Origin: Paenibacillus nuruki
GTDB lineage: Bacteria > Bacillota > Bacilli > Paenibacillales > Paenibacillaceae
Length of the DNA: 64,000 bases
Direction of reading: 5' to 3'
Assembly (NCBI RefSeq): GCF_001721045.1
Contig: NZ_MDER01000039.1
Coordinates: 1-64,000, forward strand
A program made the translations under genes and the position numbers. Positions 56,855 to 64,000 of the stretch are shown here, piece after piece (within the stretch, counting starts at the first letter, position 1; each line of letters opens with the position of its first letter). The notes under the pieces were generated by a model. The model did no database searches and was not told the origin of the DNA. It was given only the letters and a program-made list of their open reading frames with translations.

Positions 56855-58423
56855 TTACCGATTTACTTTTTTCAACGCTTTAGTCGCTGGGCCTTCAATC
56901 ACCTCACCATTATAGGCGAATCGTGCTCCGTGACAAGGACAATCCCACGAGCGTTCAGCTTCATTCCAACCGACTTCACAACCCATATGGGTACATGTCG
57001 TATCCACCATATGTAGAGCACCCTCTGGATCACGATAAGCACCGGTGCGTTTCCCATGATGCCAAATGACTCCGCCTTCATCATTGTCCAGATCATCGGC
57101 TTTACGGCGGTTAAAGTCTAATTTACCTGTAATCATTTCTTTAGCCACATTCGCATTTTGGACAACAGCTGTTTTGATCTTAGTCAATAACGGTTGCTTG
57201 CGAGAAGGGTTAAACAGTTCAGCATACCGATTATCCCGACCCATAATCATATCTGTCATCATATGAGCTGCAAGTGTACCTGAAGTCATCCCCCATTTGG
57301 CAAAAGCGGTACCGACTAGAATATTCGGCTCATCTTCTGTGATATAACCAATACATGGGATATCATCAAGCGAAAATAAATCTTGAGCTGACCAGCGGTA
57401 GGGAATTTCTTTGATCCCCAGTAACATGCCTACAAAGTGTTCCAAACCTTCATAATGCGTAATCGTCTCATCTTCTTGACCTGTTTTGTGTCCATTACCG
57501 CCAACGATCAACATTTCTTGTCCATCAATCGTAGCCGAACGAAGAGAGTGTTTTGGTTCATCTACACTCAGATACATCCCACCGGCAAAAGTCGTCTCTG
57601 CACGAACCGCTAATGTATAAGAACGTTGAGCACGTAGACGAGCAAAGTAAAATCCATTCTGGTCAGTGACTGGATAATGCGATGCGGATACTATTTTGTC
57701 GCAAGTGATACCAAATTCCTGATCTTGTATCAACAGACGTGGACGATCTCCTGATTCCACTTCTTCAATCATCGTATCTTCATAGACTGTTCCACCAAGT
57801 AAAAGGAATTGTTGCAACAAGAACACAAGGTACTGTAACGGATGGAATCGTGCTTGATCCGGTAAAGCGATAGCTCCTTTGACACTTAACGGAATAGGCA
57901 ACGAATCGACCCATTCGCCAGGAATACCCAGCTTACGGTAAGCATCCATTTCTTTTTCCAACTTTTTGAGTGTAGCATCGTCGGACTCTACATAGATGTA
58001 AGATGTCTCTTGTTGCCAATCACAATCAATCTGATGTTCTTCAACCAGACGGCGCATATAATGGAGTGCTTCTTGGGCACCTTCATAATAAAGAATAGCT
58101 TCTTCTTCACTAAAATTGCTGATCAACTCATCATAGATCATGCCATGTTGCGAGCTGACTTTGGCAGTTGTATATCCTGTCGTTCCATCTAATACTTTGC
58201 CACTTTCCACTAAGACTACTTTTTTACCTTCTTGAGCCAGTAGATAAGCCGCTGTAATGCCTGTGATCCCTGCTCCTACAACAACAATCTCTGTATCCAT
58301 TTCTCCTTGCACACTAGGAAAAGTAGGCAGATCGACCGTAGCTCTCCACAGCGAAGATGGATATTCAGGTAAATTTTGAGGCGATGTATTTTCAGACGTT
58401 TCTTCATGAGATGGTTCTTGCAT
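56855..58423 (-). CDS. FAD-dependent oxidoreductase with C-terminal Rieske domain
   Basis: A 522-residue protein joining a DAO-type FAD domain (IVVVGAGITGITAAYLLAQE near residue 45, then GTTGYTTAKVSSQHG) to a Rieske [2Fe-2S] domain at the end (CTHMGCEVGW and CPCHGARF). The same architecture is seen in B. subtilis YhfW. It may move electrons from a small-molecule donor; the substrate is unknown. The ATG at 58423 has GGAGG seven bases upstream; the open frame continues upstream but overlaps the divergent promoter region. Confidence 0.9.
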   Translation of the reverse strand: MQEPSHEETSENTSPQNLPEYPSSLWRATVDLPTFPSVQGEMDTEIVVVGAGITGITAAYLLAQEGKKVVLVESGKVLDGTTGYTTAKVSSQHGMIYDELISNFSEEEAILYYEGAQEALHYMRRLVEEHQIDCDWQQETSYIYVESDDATLKKLEKEMDAYRKLGIPGEWVDSLPIPLSVKGAIALPDQARFHPLQYLVFLLQQFLLLGGTVYEDTMIEEVESGDRPRLLIQDQEFGITCDKIVSASHYPVTDQNGFYFARLRAQRSYTLAVRAETTFAGGMYLSVDEPKHSLRSATIDGQEMLIVGGNGHKTGQEDETITHYEGLEHFVGMLLGIKEIPYRWSAQDLFSLDDIPCIGYITEDEPNILVGTAFAKWGMTSGTLAAHMMTDMIMGRDNRYAELFNPSRKQPLLTKIKTAVVQNANVAKEMITGKLDFNRRKADDLDNDEGGVIWHHGKRTGAYRDPEGALHMVDTTCTHMGCEVGWNEAERSWDCPCHGARFAYNGEVIEGPATKALKKVNR

Positions 58424-58601
58424 CGTTGTCCTCCGTCCGGTTCTGTAATAAGAACGTTGTAATTTGAAATTCATAGGTTTTCATTTTTATTATTACCACC
58501 GTATGGATAAGACTAAGCGCTTGGCTATACGTGAAAAGATGTATATGCAGGAATTTCATGGTAAAATAGAACACTTCACCAACTACAAAGGAGAGATACA
58601 T

Positions 58602-59258
58602 ATGACCCAAGCAACGAAAAAACGCAAATCACGTCTGTTTATCATGGGAAGTGTCGTTTTACTTTTGGCTGTAATGACAGGATGCCAACAAAGTCAATCA
58701 GCGACGCCAGCGACTACGGAACAACCGTCTACAACGCCAACCCAGACTACTGAAAATGCAGCAAGTAATCAAGCAAATAGCATATCAACAAGTTCCAAAG
58801 CAGATTCAACTACATTCACAGAAGAGCAAGTAGAGCAAGCTATCCAATTCGCTGCTAATTACAAAAAAGATCAATATACAGTAGGCGAGGAATACAAGAA
58901 AAAAACTTCACTAGAAGAAATGATCGAACAAGAAATGACGAAAAATGAATCCTATCTTACAGAAAAACAATTACAATATCAGACTGTATCCAGACTGCTC
59001 ACTTTACCTATGCAGTTAGCTGTTAAAAAGCAAAGTACGTTAAGCCCTGAAGATCTAGAAATACACAAAAAAGAACCCCAAACCAGACAAGGGGTTCTGC
59101 AACTTTCTTATACAATGAAGATCGCTTTTGCGAACGGAGAGCCAAGTATTCCTGTCGAGGGCGAATTACAATTACAGCCTACCGCAGATACATGGAAAGT
59201 TAGCTATGATGTGTTTAATCATAACGACTTATTTAACATCATCAATGCCAAATCGTAA
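58602..59258 (+). CDS. Putative lipoprotein, unknown function
   Basis: A 218-residue protein beginning at the ATG at 58602 with AAAGGAG nine bases upstream. Basic start, hydrophobic segment and lipobox VMTGCQQ near residue 26, then a Ser/Thr/Gln-rich linker of about 45 residues and a soluble domain with charged helices (EEQVEQAIQFAANYKKDQYT) and beta segments (GVLQLSYTMKIAFANG). I do not recognise the domain. It is divergent from the Rieske oxidoreductase gene. Confidence 0.7.
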   Translation: MTQATKKRKSRLFIMGSVVLLLAVMTGCQQSQSATPATTEQPSTTPTQTTENAASNQANSISTSSKADSTTFTEEQVEQAIQFAANYKKDQYTVGEEYKKKTSLEEMIEQEMTKNESYLTEKQLQYQTVSRLLTLPMQLAVKKQSTLSPEDLEIHKKEPQTRQGVLQLSYTMKIAFANGEPSIPVEGELQLQPTADTWKVSYDVFNHNDLFNIINAKS

Positions 59259-59306
59259 AGTGTAAACTACATTTGTATAGAAATATGATCATGGTAATTA
59301 TCGCAA

Positions 59307-59768
59307 TTATCGAAGTAATTCTTGTAAAGTCTGTTGCCAGCGTTCCAATACTTCGTCTGCTTGATGAAGCTCAATCGTGATACCGGAAGTAAGGGTAGCA
59401 TATTTGGCGGTATCTTCGCGAATATGCTCGATGGTAGCGACAAATCGTGCTCTAGCATAGAGGGCATCTGGTAACGCTGGCAAAGGCGTAAGCGATACAC
59501 GCAAAGCATAAGACACCCCTTGCCAGACAAACGTTAGTAACGCTTGCCCAGTACGTAAAATATTAGTGGTCGTTGTTGTACCTCCCCATAGAGCGAGTCG
59601 TAGATGCTCGCTATCTATGGCGATCACTTCACCGACACTAACCATGGCTTGATGCGGATAACCATCTTCATTAACCGTAAGAAGAGGCATCGCTAATTGC
59701 TTTTTTTCATGTAATTGCTGTCCATCGAATAACTCTAATAATACAGGGGAAAGTGAGACAGTATTCAT
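59307..59768 (-). CDS. Pyridoxamine 5'-phosphate oxidase-like flavin-binding protein
   Basis: A 153-residue split-barrel protein: AMPLLTVNEDGYPHQAMVSV near residue 30, LALWGGTTTTTNILRTGQAL near 65 and LTFVWQGVSYALRV fit the PNPOx-like FMN/heme-binding fold. The ATG at 59768 is chosen because the ATG at 59780 directly abuts the AAAAGG site. Substrate or cofactor cannot be assigned. Confidence 0.75.
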   Translation of the reverse strand: MNTVSLSPVLLELFDGQQLHEKKQLAMPLLTVNEDGYPHQAMVSVGEVIAIDSEHLRLALWGGTTTTTNILRTGQALLTFVWQGVSYALRVSLTPLPALPDALYARARFVATIEHIREDTAKYATLTSGITIELHQADEVLERWQQTLQELLR

Positions 59769-59923
59769 CAGTAGACACATCCTTTTCTAAAAAAATGTCT
59801 TGCTATACCCTAACCATCTATGTTAAAAATATATTAATTATACCCGAGTCTGTTGAACCTGTAATCTCTGGGATAGAAGCAGGAAGATTCAACGACTTGA
59901 ATTGGAGAAGGAGGTGAGGCAGG

Positions 59924-60088
59924 ATGTTGTATTTCCTATTATCTATTACGCTTGAGCGCAGACCGCTTGGTAGCTATAGTATTATTCATTCATTTGGCGA
60001 AGACGGGAGAAGTCTGTCCAAAAATGAATATCTTTATTATGGCGAAATGCCGCTCCTGCCTTTATCTCCAGACGGATACAGAGCGTAA
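59924..60088 (+). CDS. Upstream ORF / leader peptide of ABC-F gene
   Basis: A 54-codon ORF with a near-perfect AAGGAGGTGAGGCAGG site ahead of its ATG. It encodes a peptide beginning MLYFLLSITLERRPLG and ending LPLSPDGYRA. No protein family fits. It lies about 145 bases before an intrinsic terminator and 265 bases before the ABC-F ATG. Ribosome-targeting-antibiotic resistance genes of this class (e.g. vmlR, lsa, msr) are often induced through stalling on such a leader peptide, which changes leader folding. I infer the same here. Confidence 0.6.
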   Translation: MLYFLLSITLERRPLGSYSIIHSFGEDGRSLSKNEYLYYGEMPLLPLSPDGYRA

Positions 60089-60233
60089 GTTTGTCTAGAT
60101 ACGAAGCTACGATTGATCGGTGCAACGGAAAGCAATTCCGATATAATCACTTCGTACGTTCTAGCAAGCCACACGTAACACTCTATACCTGCTGGCATAT
60201 AAAGCGTCTGCTCTGATGCAAGCAAAAACAGAG

Positions 60234-60266
60234 AAGTCGCAGGGACATTTCCCTGCGGCTTTTTTG
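60234..60266 (+). terminator. Attenuator-type terminator upstream of ABC-F gene
   Basis: An 11-bp stem AAGTCGCAGGG/CCCTGCGGCTT (60234-60244 with 60251-60261, one G-U) is followed by six T. It lies within the 5' leader, 87 bases before the ABC-F start. The region 59769-59923 before the upstream ORF presumably holds the promoter. Confidence 0.85.
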
Positions 60267-60352
60267 TGTTCTTTACCCTATGCGCACAGATCAGATCGCA
60301 AGGCAGAAGCGCATTTCCCTCTACTTTATATACTCAGAGGAGAATGAACAAT

Positions 60353-62269
60353 ATGTCTATTATGATCGCCTGTCAGCAGGTTCAACAATATTATGGTGCC
60401 GAGCATGTGTTAACGAATGTTACTTTTGAAATTCACAGTGGTCACAAAGTCGGTCTGATCGGAATGAATGGGGCAGGCAAAACAACGCTGTTTCGCATTT
60501 TATCCGGTCAAGACAAACCGTTTCAAGGAGAAGTCCATATCCAAAAAGGTGCTAGAGTGGGTTATCTGCAACAGATGCCTGTCTATGCTCCAGATATAAC
60601 GATCTTAGAAGTTCTGCAAGAAAGCTTTATTCATCTGACCCAATTGCAAGAACGAATGGAGCAACTAAGTATACAGATGTCAGACGAACATCTGGGAGAA
60701 GAACAGATGCAACGGATACTTCAGCAGTATGGAGAAGCACTGGATACCTTTGAGCGTGGAGGCGGGTATGAAATGTCTGCTCGAATCGATCGAATCGCAA
60801 ATGGTCTAGGGATTCCTGCTGAGCATTACGATCGGTCGTTCGAAGGACTATCCGGTGGAGAAAAGACCAAAGTCGGTCTGGCCACACTATTACTCACCGA
60901 TCCAGATGTACTGCTTTTAGATGAGCCGACCAACCATCTAGATATGGATGCAGTCGTCTGGTTAGAACAATTTATCAGTCAATCGACAGCAACGGTAGTC
61001 GTGATTTCGCATGATCGTTATTTTTTAGATAAAGTAGTCCATCAAATTTTAGAACTAGAGGACGGAGAAGCTACCACGTATCCGATGAGCTATTCGGCAT
61101 ATCGAGATGAGAAACAGCGCCGTCTGGTCAGACAATTCGAAGATTACAAAGATCAGCAAAAAGAAATTAAACGCATCAAAGAGTCGATCAAACGTCTGAT
61201 CGAATGGGGGAATCGTTCTAATCCGCCTAACCCATCGTTCCACCGCAAAGCCGCTTCGATGCAGAAAGCATTAGATCGTATGGAAAAGGTTAAACGTCCA
61301 ATTATGGATCGTGCACAGATTGAACTGGATTTGAGACAGAAAGATCGTTCTGGTGATCGTGTATTAGTACTGGATCGAGTGAATAAACGCTATGGAGATA
61401 AAGTCTTGTTAAACCAAGCCTCGGCTCTATTACGATATGGGGAAAATGCCGCGATTATCGGTGGCAATGGTGCAGGCAAAACGACCTTATTACGTATGAT
61501 ACTGCAACAAGAATCAATCGATGCAGGAACATTGTCACTCGGCTCACGTGCTGAAGTCGGCTATCTGGCGCAAGAAGCCGCTCCACCTGATCTGGGAGAA
61601 ACAGTACTGCAATGGTTCAAGCTAGCGGCGAAGATGGAAGAAGGCGAAGCCAGAGGACAGTTAGCGAAGTTCTTATTTTACGGATCAGACGTGTTCAAAA
61701 AAGTCTCCGGTCTATCGGGTGGCGAATGGAGCCGTCTCCGTCTAGCCATCCTGATGCACGAACGCCCGAATCTGCTGATTCTGGATGAACCAACCAACCA
61801 TCTGGATATTTCCGCCAGAGAAGCACTGGAAGAAGCATTAGAAGAATTTCCAGGAACGATCTTGACGGTATCCCATGATCGCTATTTTATCAATCGAATT
61901 GCCGGTCAAATTTGGAGTCTGGATGGTGGAGTGTTGAGTGTGAATTTGGGGAATTATGAGGATTGGCGAGAGTGGCAGGAGAAGAAAATTAATAATTTCT
62001 TGGTATCAAATCATGAAATTAAAACATTATCTAAGAAGGACAACAGGAATAGTCAAATTTCAAAAGTGATTGAAAGTATAGAATCAATGGATAAAAAAGA
62101 TCAAATAGAGGAATATATTCTTAAATTAGAGAGTGAATTATTGGAAATCAAGCAAAAATTTTTGCTAGAGTATTATCAGAATGAAAAAGAATTGCTAGAA
62201 ATTAAAATAAGAGAAAGCGAAATCGAGAATAAGTTAGAACAATATTACGAAAATTGGATGGGATTATAA
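60353..62269 (+). CDS. ABC-F family ATPase (likely antibiotic-resistance ribosome protector)
   Basis: A 638-residue protein with two ATPase domains and no membrane part. Walker A GMNGAGKTT and GGNGAGKTT, signatures LSGGEKTK and LSGGEWSR, both with DEPTNHLD. The inter-domain linker (about residues 255-320: RLVRQFEDYKDQQKEIKRIK to RMEKVKRPIMDRAQIEL) would reach the ribosomal P/E site. The upstream attenuator and leader ORF favour an ARE-type resistance factor over a housekeeping EttA-like factor. The last ~95 residues are a Lys/Glu/Ile-rich coiled coil of much more A/T-rich coding composition than the rest, possibly a replaced 3' end. The ATG at 60353 has GAGGAG ten bases upstream. Confidence 0.87.
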   Translation: MSIMIACQQVQQYYGAEHVLTNVTFEIHSGHKVGLIGMNGAGKTTLFRILSGQDKPFQGEVHIQKGARVGYLQQMPVYAPDITILEVLQESFIHLTQLQERMEQLSIQMSDEHLGEEQMQRILQQYGEALDTFERGGGYEMSARIDRIANGLGIPAEHYDRSFEGLSGGEKTKVGLATLLLTDPDVLLLDEPTNHLDMDAVVWLEQFISQSTATVVVISHDRYFLDKVVHQILELEDGEATTYPMSYSAYRDEKQRRLVRQFEDYKDQQKEIKRIKESIKRLIEWGNRSNPPNPSFHRKAASMQKALDRMEKVKRPIMDRAQIELDLRQKDRSGDRVLVLDRVNKRYGDKVLLNQASALLRYGENAAIIGGNGAGKTTLLRMILQQESIDAGTLSLGSRAEVGYLAQEAAPPDLGETVLQWFKLAAKMEEGEARGQLAKFLFYGSDVFKKVSGLSGGEWSRLRLAILMHERPNLLILDEPTNHLDISAREALEEALEEFPGTILTVSHDRYFINRIAGQIWSLDGGVLSVNLGNYEDWREWQEKKINNFLVSNHEIKTLSKKDNRNSQISKVIESIESMDKKDQIEEYILKLESELLEIKQKFLLEYYQNEKELLEIKIRESEIENKLEQYYENWMGL

Positions 62270-62270
62270 A

Positions 62271-62305
62271 AAAAAGGAACCTCTTTTAAAGAGGTTCCTT
62301 TTTTT
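62271..62305. terminator. Bidirectional terminator between ABC-F gene and signalling locus
   Basis: A 16-bp stem (62271-62286 with 62288-62303) with T-runs readable on both strands. It ends both the ABC-F transcript and the minus-strand pheromone operon. Confidence 0.88.
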
Positions 62306-62313
62306 ATTTTGTA

Positions 62314-62427
62314 TTAACCCATTCCATGTTCCAAAGTTGTAATTGAACCAGTAGAAGCGGGTAAAGAAGTAAAAATGAGACCAGATAGACCCAAGCATAA
62401 AGTAAGTGTGCATAGAATTTTTTTCAT
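62314..62427 (-). CDS. Pheromone precursor peptide 1 (Alo/Phr-like)
   Basis: A 37-residue ORF with AAAGGAGAG seven to eight bases before its ATG. The N-terminus is a short secretion signal (MKKILCTLTLCLGLSGLIF), then TSLPASTGSITT and the C-terminal LEHGMG before the stop. The layout MKK - hydrophobic core - Ala/Ser cleavage region - short C-terminal tail is that of RRNPP pheromone precursors. It shares MKK, LTL-x-LGL and LEHG-x-G with the second precursor gene directly upstream, and both lie downstream of the receptor gene on the same strand. The mature signal is probably the last five to eight residues. Confidence 0.8.
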   Translation of the reverse strand: MKKILCTLTLCLGLSGLIFTSLPASTGSITTLEHGMG

Positions 62428-62449
62428 TAATAAACTCTCCTTTAAATAA

Positions 62450-62569
62450 TTATTTTTTTATGCCTATTCCATGTTCTAAAACTTGGATAGGCATTCGCAA
62501 ATCTGAAATTAGAGCAATAACATTAATTAGCCCTAAAAATAAAGTTAGCAAAATCATAGATTTTTTCAT
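62450..62569 (-). CDS. Pheromone precursor peptide 2 (Alo/Phr-like)
   Basis: A 39-residue ORF with AAAAGGAG nine bases before its ATG. The sequence opens MKKSMILLTLFLGLINVI (secretion signal) and ends PIQVLEHGIGIKK. It is paralogous to precursor 1 but carries three extra residues (IKK) after the shared HG-x-G motif, so the mature signals may differ. Its start lies 47 bases inside the 3' end of the receptor gene, in another frame, suggesting translational coupling. The shared C-terminal motif is also conserved at the DNA level (ATTCCATGTTC on the + strand in both). Confidence 0.8.
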   Translation of the reverse strand: MKKSMILLTLFLGLINVIALISDLRMPIQVLEHGIGIKK

Positions 62570-63935
62570 CCGTACCAACTCCTTTTAAAAGGGACTCATA
62601 CTCAAGTAATTGAGTCTCTGATGCAAAAGCTTTAATTTGTTCTATAAAGGCTATAACATCTAGAATTTTATTTTTACTTGATATTTTGATTGCTAAATTT
62701 AAACTTTTCAATAGATTACTAATGCAATCACTATACAAGTTCTTTTTAGCAGAATATATAGCTAATTGATAATGAAAATTGACATATCTGTTAATGACAG
62801 CTACTTTACTATAATGGTTTTCTGAAGATTCATCATATTCCAAATAACGTTCAAATTTAACCAGAAGATTATCTACATCAAATCCATGCATATTAGCAGC
62901 TTTTAAGATAATAAACATTGCGGGTAAGATTTCAGCAGGATGATTTTCTAAGAAATTCACATAGGCAGGTAAAACATCTGTATTTCCCATTAATACTTCA
63001 ACTAGGTACATATTCGCAGTTGCATAATGAGATAACCTTTTAATTTCTTCTTTTCCATCAGCATCTAATCCTTTAAACCAACTTAAATCCATATATTTAT
63101 GAATATATGTTTTGGATTCTTCATACCTGCCTTTGTGTTCTAATGCTACTCCTTTAATAAGATAAGATTGTCCATAATAAAATACTAATGGTCTTTCTGT
63201 ATCCAAAGCAATATAATTATTGCTTTCTTCCATTTTCTTTTCTTCATTTTTGTAAATAGTTTGTATAATAGATATTAACTCATCAGCACATTTTTCCACG
63301 ATATTCCAATCTTGTAGCACATAATAAATATTTGATAATGCTAAAAGACCATCTAGCATGAAATTTTCTGGCAGTCGATCACGAAATGTCTCAAAACGTA
63401 TAGCTGCTCTAAAGTTCTTCTCTGTGTTATCACCAATCGAAGCTCTAAAAACTCGATAATGTGCAATAGCTAATCTTTCAGAATGCTGATGCTTTTCATT
63501 CTCAATTACGCACTCATAAAAGGGCAACGACTCTTGTACCTTACCTTCAGCATACAATTCTTCAGCCAATCCAAAGATTGATATCGTATTGTTCAAATCC
63601 TCCATCAAACGATCAAGAACTTCTTTGATACAATCATATCTGCCAATCTCTGTACAACGCAATAAAAATGCCTTGATCCGACGCCAGTCTGCTTTTTCAT
63701 TAATAAAACATTCGTCCACATAATACTCATACATCCAGCCTTCTGCATGACCCAAAGCTTCTGCCATCAAGTCTAACTGCCGAATAGAAATCGATTTTGG
63801 AGGATTACCATTCAAGATCCCGCTGATGATACCACGGTTGATTCCAGCCTGTTTACCGAAGCTGCTTAATGAATGACCTTTTTGTCGAATTCCTTTTTCA
63901 ATCTCAAGCCGTATGGTTGTGGTGTTGGTAATCAT
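62523..63935 (-). CDS. RRNPP-type (AloR-like) HTH/TPR peptide-pheromone receptor
   Basis: A regulator of about 470 residues. The N-terminal XRE helix-turn-helix is FGKQAGINRGIISGILNGN (about 25-44) followed by SISIRQLDLMAEALG. The rest is all helical with TPR-like pairs (EELYAEGKVQESLPFYECVI, LALSNIYYVLQDWNIVEKCA, IKGVALEHKGRYEESKTYIH), as in PlcR/NprR/AimR and the AloR proteins described in Paenibacillus polymyxa. The ATG at 63935 follows AGGGG at 11 bases; a GTG at 63947 overlaps it. Two pheromone genes follow on the same strand, so imported mature peptide should bind the TPR groove and alter DNA binding. Targets are not evident. Coding is A/T-rich compared with the neighbours. Confidence 0.85.
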   Translation of the reverse strand: MITNTTTIRLEIEKGIRQKGHSLSSFGKQAGINRGIISGILNGNPPKSISIRQLDLMAEALGHAEGWMYEYYVDECFINEKADWRRIKAFLLRCTEIGRYDCIKEVLDRLMEDLNNTISIFGLAEELYAEGKVQESLPFYECVIENEKHQHSERLAIAHYRVFRASIGDNTEKNFRAAIRFETFRDRLPENFMLDGLLALSNIYYVLQDWNIVEKCADELISIIQTIYKNEEKKMEESNNYIALDTERPLVFYYGQSYLIKGVALEHKGRYEESKTYIHKYMDLSWFKGLDADGKEEIKRLSHYATANMYLVEVLMGNTDVLPAYVNFLENHPAEILPAMFIILKAANMHGFDVDNLLVKFERYLEYDESSENHYSKVAVINRYVNFHYQLAIYSAKKNLYSDCISNLLKSLNLAIKISSKNKILDVIAFIEQIKAFASETQLLEYESLLKGVGTDEKIYDFANFIFRAN

Positions 63936-64000
63936 AACCGAACACACCCCTTTATGTTGAAAGTTTCCCGTTGTTGCGCCCCAGTAAGCCCATGAAATTC
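63936..64000. other. Partial upstream region of receptor gene
   Basis: Only 65 bases remain before the window edge, too few to define the receptor promoter. No further ORF start is visible. Confidence 0.4.

Noticed and set aside
62461-62493. Terminator between the two pheromone genes
   Set aside because: The hairpin is followed by an A-run, not a T-run, on the transcribed strand, and lies within codons of the precursor.
62450-63935. Rap-Phr type interpretation of the signalling locus
   Set aside because: Rap proteins lack a DNA-binding domain. This receptor has a clear N-terminal XRE helix-turn-helix, so a PlcR/AimR/AloR-like regulator fits better.

Overview
The window looks like chromosomal DNA from a low-to-mid GC, endospore-former-type Firmicute, most likely Paenibacillus or a close Paenibacillaceae relative. 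The reasons are strong AAGGAGG-type ribosome binding sites, frequent GTG/TTG starts, an SLH-domain surface protein, UgpA/UgpE-type sugar permeases without a local ATPase, a bacterial nitric oxide synthase, PucR/MarR/ANTAR regulators and an Alo-like peptide signalling locus. I see no rRNA, tRNA, CRISPR array, insertion sequence or prophage module.

Layout. 1-7000: secreted RHS/YD-repeat polymorphic toxin locus (small YD/Ig-like protein, 1832-residue RHS protein with a nuclease-like tip, candidate immunity gene). 7300-12200: nuclease-helicase fusion and, convergent to it, an SLH surface protein. 12350-17160: a lone MarR gene, then a MarR gene with a promoter and operator-like dyads leading a heterodimeric ABC exporter. 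17470-19600: YitT membrane protein and a lipid kinase. 19770-28440: purine-nucleoside salvage region in which a PotABCD-type importer is mixed with two nucleoside hydrolases and adenine deaminase. 28650-34850: an orphan Imm63-like gene and the assimilatory nitrite reductase operon nirB-nirD-cobA, divergent from an ANTAR antiterminator gene and a TrpD2-like transferase. 34945-44970: CNNM/HlyC-type protein, small unknown protein, uppP, dps, nos, Ktr/Trk-type K+ channel, amino-acid ABC importer (no ATPase), isochorismatase-like hydrolase, M29-like aminopeptidase. 45120-51930: CUT1 sugar importer, PucR regulator, chemoreceptor. 52030-59770: LOG protein, SDR, small HExxH protein, DHFR-like protein, metY, YrhK-like protein, Rieske-FAD oxidoreductase, lipoprotein, PNPOx-like protein. 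59920-62270: upstream ORF, attenuator and ABC-F gene. 62310-63935: RRNPP/Alo-like receptor with two tandem pheromone precursor genes.

Three regulatory systems stand out and are readable directly from the bases. (1) At the right end, an XRE-HTH/TPR-type receptor is followed on the same strand by two tiny signal-peptide ORFs (37 and 39 codons) that end in LEHGMG and LEHGIGIKK. This is a two-pheromone, one-receptor quorum-sensing cassette. (2) The nirB leader has a near-perfect sigma-A promoter, then two hairpins with A1/G4 hexaloops (AATGGA, AATGAA). The second is mutually exclusive with an 11-bp terminator stem, which is the expected target of the ANTAR protein encoded divergently next door. 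(3) The ABC-F gene is preceded by a 54-codon upstream ORF with a strong ribosome binding site and an intrinsic terminator, the layout of ribosome-stalling attenuation.

Starts were chosen by Shine-Dalgarno spacing, so many differ from the longest possible ORF. All functions are inferred by reading motifs; no database search was run.
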